Shown in pieces: positions 61,440 through 64,000 of a DNA stretch of 64,000 bases. The notes below the pieces were generated by a model. That model saw only the letters and a program-made list of their open reading frames with translations, searched no databases and had not been told where the DNA came from. Each line of letters opens with the position of its first letter. Position 1 is the first letter of the stretch. The DNA lies in NCBI GenBank assembly GCA_029204225.1, contig CM055101.1, positions 62,996,171-63,060,170 on the forward strand, in the 5' to 3' direction. A program made the position numbers and the translations under genes. This stretch comes from Diphasiastrum complanatum. Its lineage: Eukaryota > Streptophyta > Lycopodiopsida > Lycopodiales > Lycopodiaceae.

Positions 61440-63670
61440 GCCTCCTCATCTTCTGAGTACTCTGGCACCAAGTAGGTGATCCATCGAGAAATACCATCAG
61501 CCACCCAGATTTGGCCCTTGTCTTCTGATGCCTTGATTAAACCATGGCTTGAGATTGCGGGCCCACATTTTGAAGCAATGGGATTCTACCCAGTGCTTTT
61601 AAACTCTGACATCAACATGGGCCTCGTCCTTCATGCTTACACCACCTGAGACGCGTCGAAGTCGCGTTTTCACTTCCTGTACCAGGGTACCACGTACAAG
61701 GTACAGATTAACGTGGACTCGATGGTCACCATCGACAATATGTCCGACGATCGCCAGCCCATCTCTCATCGTCAGACGAAAGCCTTGATAAGAACTTTCG
61801 TAACCCAGACTTCACCTGAAATCTCGATCCAAACTAACAACGAGTACTTGATAGTAATTCAGACGACCACGCATCTGTTGAACAAGTTTTTAGTTGTTTC
61901 AAAATTTTGCAAGGACAGAATCTAGTCCAAGCTGCTTAGTTAGATTGTGGTGTCCTTCTTGGTATTCCTTGGCCCTACGGTTGTGCCATACGATTGGCAT
62001 GCCTTCCTCATCCACGAACTAACAATCTCCATCAAACCAAATGCTCGAGAACATATTGCAGCAGGACCCCTACTATGTAACTTCGCCTGTGCACTTCTCG
62101 AGATGAAAGTGCACGGGTTCCGCCGTTCCAGCATCTTATCATCCACTATGCCACACACTAACCTTTATCCTCCATCCACCGCATCCACATCTGCCCAACC
62201 TGCAGTCACTAGCACGACGGCCAACAAAAGAATGCGTGGTGCTGCCCCCTCCTCCTCATCCCCACCTGCTACCAGACGCCCCACCATCACCACCACACCA
62301 GTAACAGTTCCGATTTCTACCACCTCCACTTCCTCTTCTGTACAACCCTCTACTACTATTTCTGTTGTCAATTCTCTTTCTTCTGTTCCACCCACAATTG
62401 CTACTTCTGTTTCCATTATACTACTTCTACCTCTGTTCCATCTTCTACCACCCCTTCCATTACTATCGCATCCTCCATTCCCCCTGTTTCCACCGTTGTC
62501 CCTCTCCGGTTCAATCATGTTGATTCATAGTTGTCTCCGGACACCCTGGCGTGGATGCAAGTTATAAACTTTCTACCGCCACGCCAGGCCACTTCAGTCC
62601 CATCTTCTCCTTCCAACCTCCACACCACCCTACAGTTTCCCTCTGTTCTCTCCATTCTCTCTTTTGGACAAGCTATCCCCATCCCTGTCTCCACTTCTGT
62701 TCCTCTCACACCACCCACTTCTCCATCAAAGGCTGCCGAGGGCGACCGGTCGTTGCCTGATGATGCATTTGTATAGACTATTTTTATTCCATCACTAGAT
62801 CGTGCAAATCCCACCGCACCTGATGACAAGAGATCACCGGAGCAACTCATAGAGGACGACGATGGCAACATTGTATAGGTCGTCGGGGCCACTACCTCAC
62901 AAGACCTTGCAAGCGTAAGTGTACCAGCTACTCACCCAACCCCGGTGGTAGTTCCAACGCCACCTCTCTTTGATGCTGCACAAGCAAGCACGAGCCAAGA
63001 TCAAGGCCAGCAGGCAGTAGGGGACACAAGCCAGGATTAGGGGTCAGACGGGCAAGACCAAGGGCCTCCCAATACTGGAGCAGACACGCAAGACCAAGGC
63101 CAAGACACGGGCCCTAGCCAGAGCCAAGGAGAAGGACAAGCCTCATCATCATGAGGCTCATGCTCTATATCTGCCAACCGGGAGCCTTCAAACGCCCCAA
63201 GTTCGTGGAGAAAAATATCAACAAATTCCTATCAAAATATCTCCATGAATCTTCAAGAGGCGGCGAATAGATCTCATTTACAGCCCAGACCATCAAAGGA
63301 AATGAGCTGCAAACACTCCCCGCCCTCCAACCATAACCAGAATAGTGCCAACAATTGTTTGAGCATGACCCCTACGACCATCAGGACGTACGTGACTAGT
63401 CTGCAACAACTCAGGGTGAACGCACATTTCTTGCCATGCACACGACGATCCAAATGGGCGGAATGCGACACCCCTCTGGACAAAATCAGCATCAATAATT
63501 GTAATTGGCCGAGAATTTCATCAGGGTACGGGTGGAATACGGAGGTAGACACCCGAAGGGCTCTCACCCAGTTTTCTAGGAAATATCTCAACTGCCCTGA
63601 CCCAACAGTCCGCGCGGCAGCAACTTACGCCCAAGACCTGGAATATCTGATGGTTATAGAGACCAAGTGG
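61440..63670 (+). pseudogene. Additional reading frame of a Gypsy element, copy 2
   Basis: It lies downstream of Gypsy integrase remains in the same sense. Blocks in order are an N-terminal domain (PHFEAMGFYPVLLNSDINMG near 61570; VQINVDSMVTIDNMSDDRQP near 61705; AGPLLCNFACALLEMKVHGF near 62065), a long Ser/Thr/Pro-rich linker (62160-62700), an acidic LPDDAFV...NPTAPD...LIEDDD block (about 62755-62865), a Gln/Asp-rich linker, and the C-terminal part (LQQLRVNAHFLP near 63400; YLNCPDPTVRAAATYAQDLE near 63590). It shares the last three parts with copy 1. It is broken at several places. Function unknown. Confidence 0.7.
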
Positions 63671-64000
63671 TGTGAGGTTGAAGATCTTTTGTAGTATAAC
63701 CCTTCCGCCTGTCAACAAAGGTTAGATCACTAGATAGGTGCCTAACTATGCATAGATGCTACTTTTAGTTAAATTCTTACTTTCTCCCTTAACTCTACTC
63801 ACCACTATGCTACTCCTCTTTAACTCTACTCCTCTACACTAGCATTCATCATAGTTTGGGTGAAGGGAAGGGATAGAAAAGAAGAGGTTGAGAAGAGAAG
63901 AGAGGAAGAGAGAGAGATAGAGAGTGAGGGTGGAGGTTAGCTCAAATGCTCCTTATGCTTGCTAATGGAAAAGCATTCACTAAGGCAAACAATAAACATG
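63671..64000 (-). mobile_element. Left edge of a minus-sense Gypsy LTR inserted in the additional frame
   Basis: From TGTGAGG at 63671 the plus strand follows the plus-strand reading of relic E's LTR (32640 onward): 'ccgcctgtcaacaa', 'cctaactatgcatagatgct', 'ggaggttagctcaaatgctc'. No primer-binding site lies to its left. This is therefore either the 3' LTR edge of a minus-sense element or a solo LTR. It runs past the window end. Confidence 0.75.

Overview
The window looks like nuclear DNA of a land plant with a large, retrotransposon-rich genome. The evidence is spliced plant-type genes on the minus strand, nested LTR retrotransposons of the Ty1/Copia and Ty3/Gypsy superfamilies with plant-type primer-binding sites (tggtatcagagcc; tggcgtcgttgccgggg), and AT-rich spacers. 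I cannot fix the lineage from sequence alone. There is no sign of bacterial, organellar or free viral DNA.

Host genes. (1) One complete gene encodes a class II trehalose-phosphate synthase-like protein on the minus strand. Its three coding exons (44658-42701, 42309-42036, 41911-41579) give 854 residues. (2) On the left, a 35-codon first coding exon on the minus strand (2881-2777) sits behind a CpG-rich leader with a TATA-like box. Its peptide resembles the N-terminus of plant TOR kinase; the rest of that gene would lie beyond the left edge.

Layout. 1-2100: PBS and leader of a minus-strand Copia-like element, then GC-rich sequence of unknown origin. 2.1-3.7 kb: TOR-like first exon, leader and promoter. 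5003-8647: Copia element A (target duplication GATAT). 8880-13715: Copia element B (target duplication TACAT). Both sit in an older Copia relic. 14.8-21.5 kb: two old Copia relics, C (+) and D (-). 23.1-33.4 kb: a minus-strand Gypsy relic E, into which young Copia-type element F (26795-31353) has inserted. F has gag and protease but no reverse transcriptase that I recognise. 33.4-41.5 kb: AT-rich spacer with one more Copia-like relic, G. 41.6-46.5 kb: the trehalose-phosphate synthase-like gene and its 5' region. 46477-48952: Copia-type element H, inserted upstream of that gene (target duplication CTAAG). 49.5-64 kb: a patchwork of LTR fragments, Copia and Gypsy pol relics, and two copies of an extra, non-gag/pol reading frame.

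Most points worth a second look are inside this mobile fraction. A palindrome CACRTGTG lies at fixed distances behind the primer-binding site in four elements and recurs in their LTRs. A gag-protease-only element has nearly identical LTRs. An additional reading frame occurs twice. A hairpin-prone repeat array fills a Gypsy leader. One LTR has a polypurine tract on its left and a primer-binding site on its right. I found no CRISPR array, rRNA or tRNA gene.
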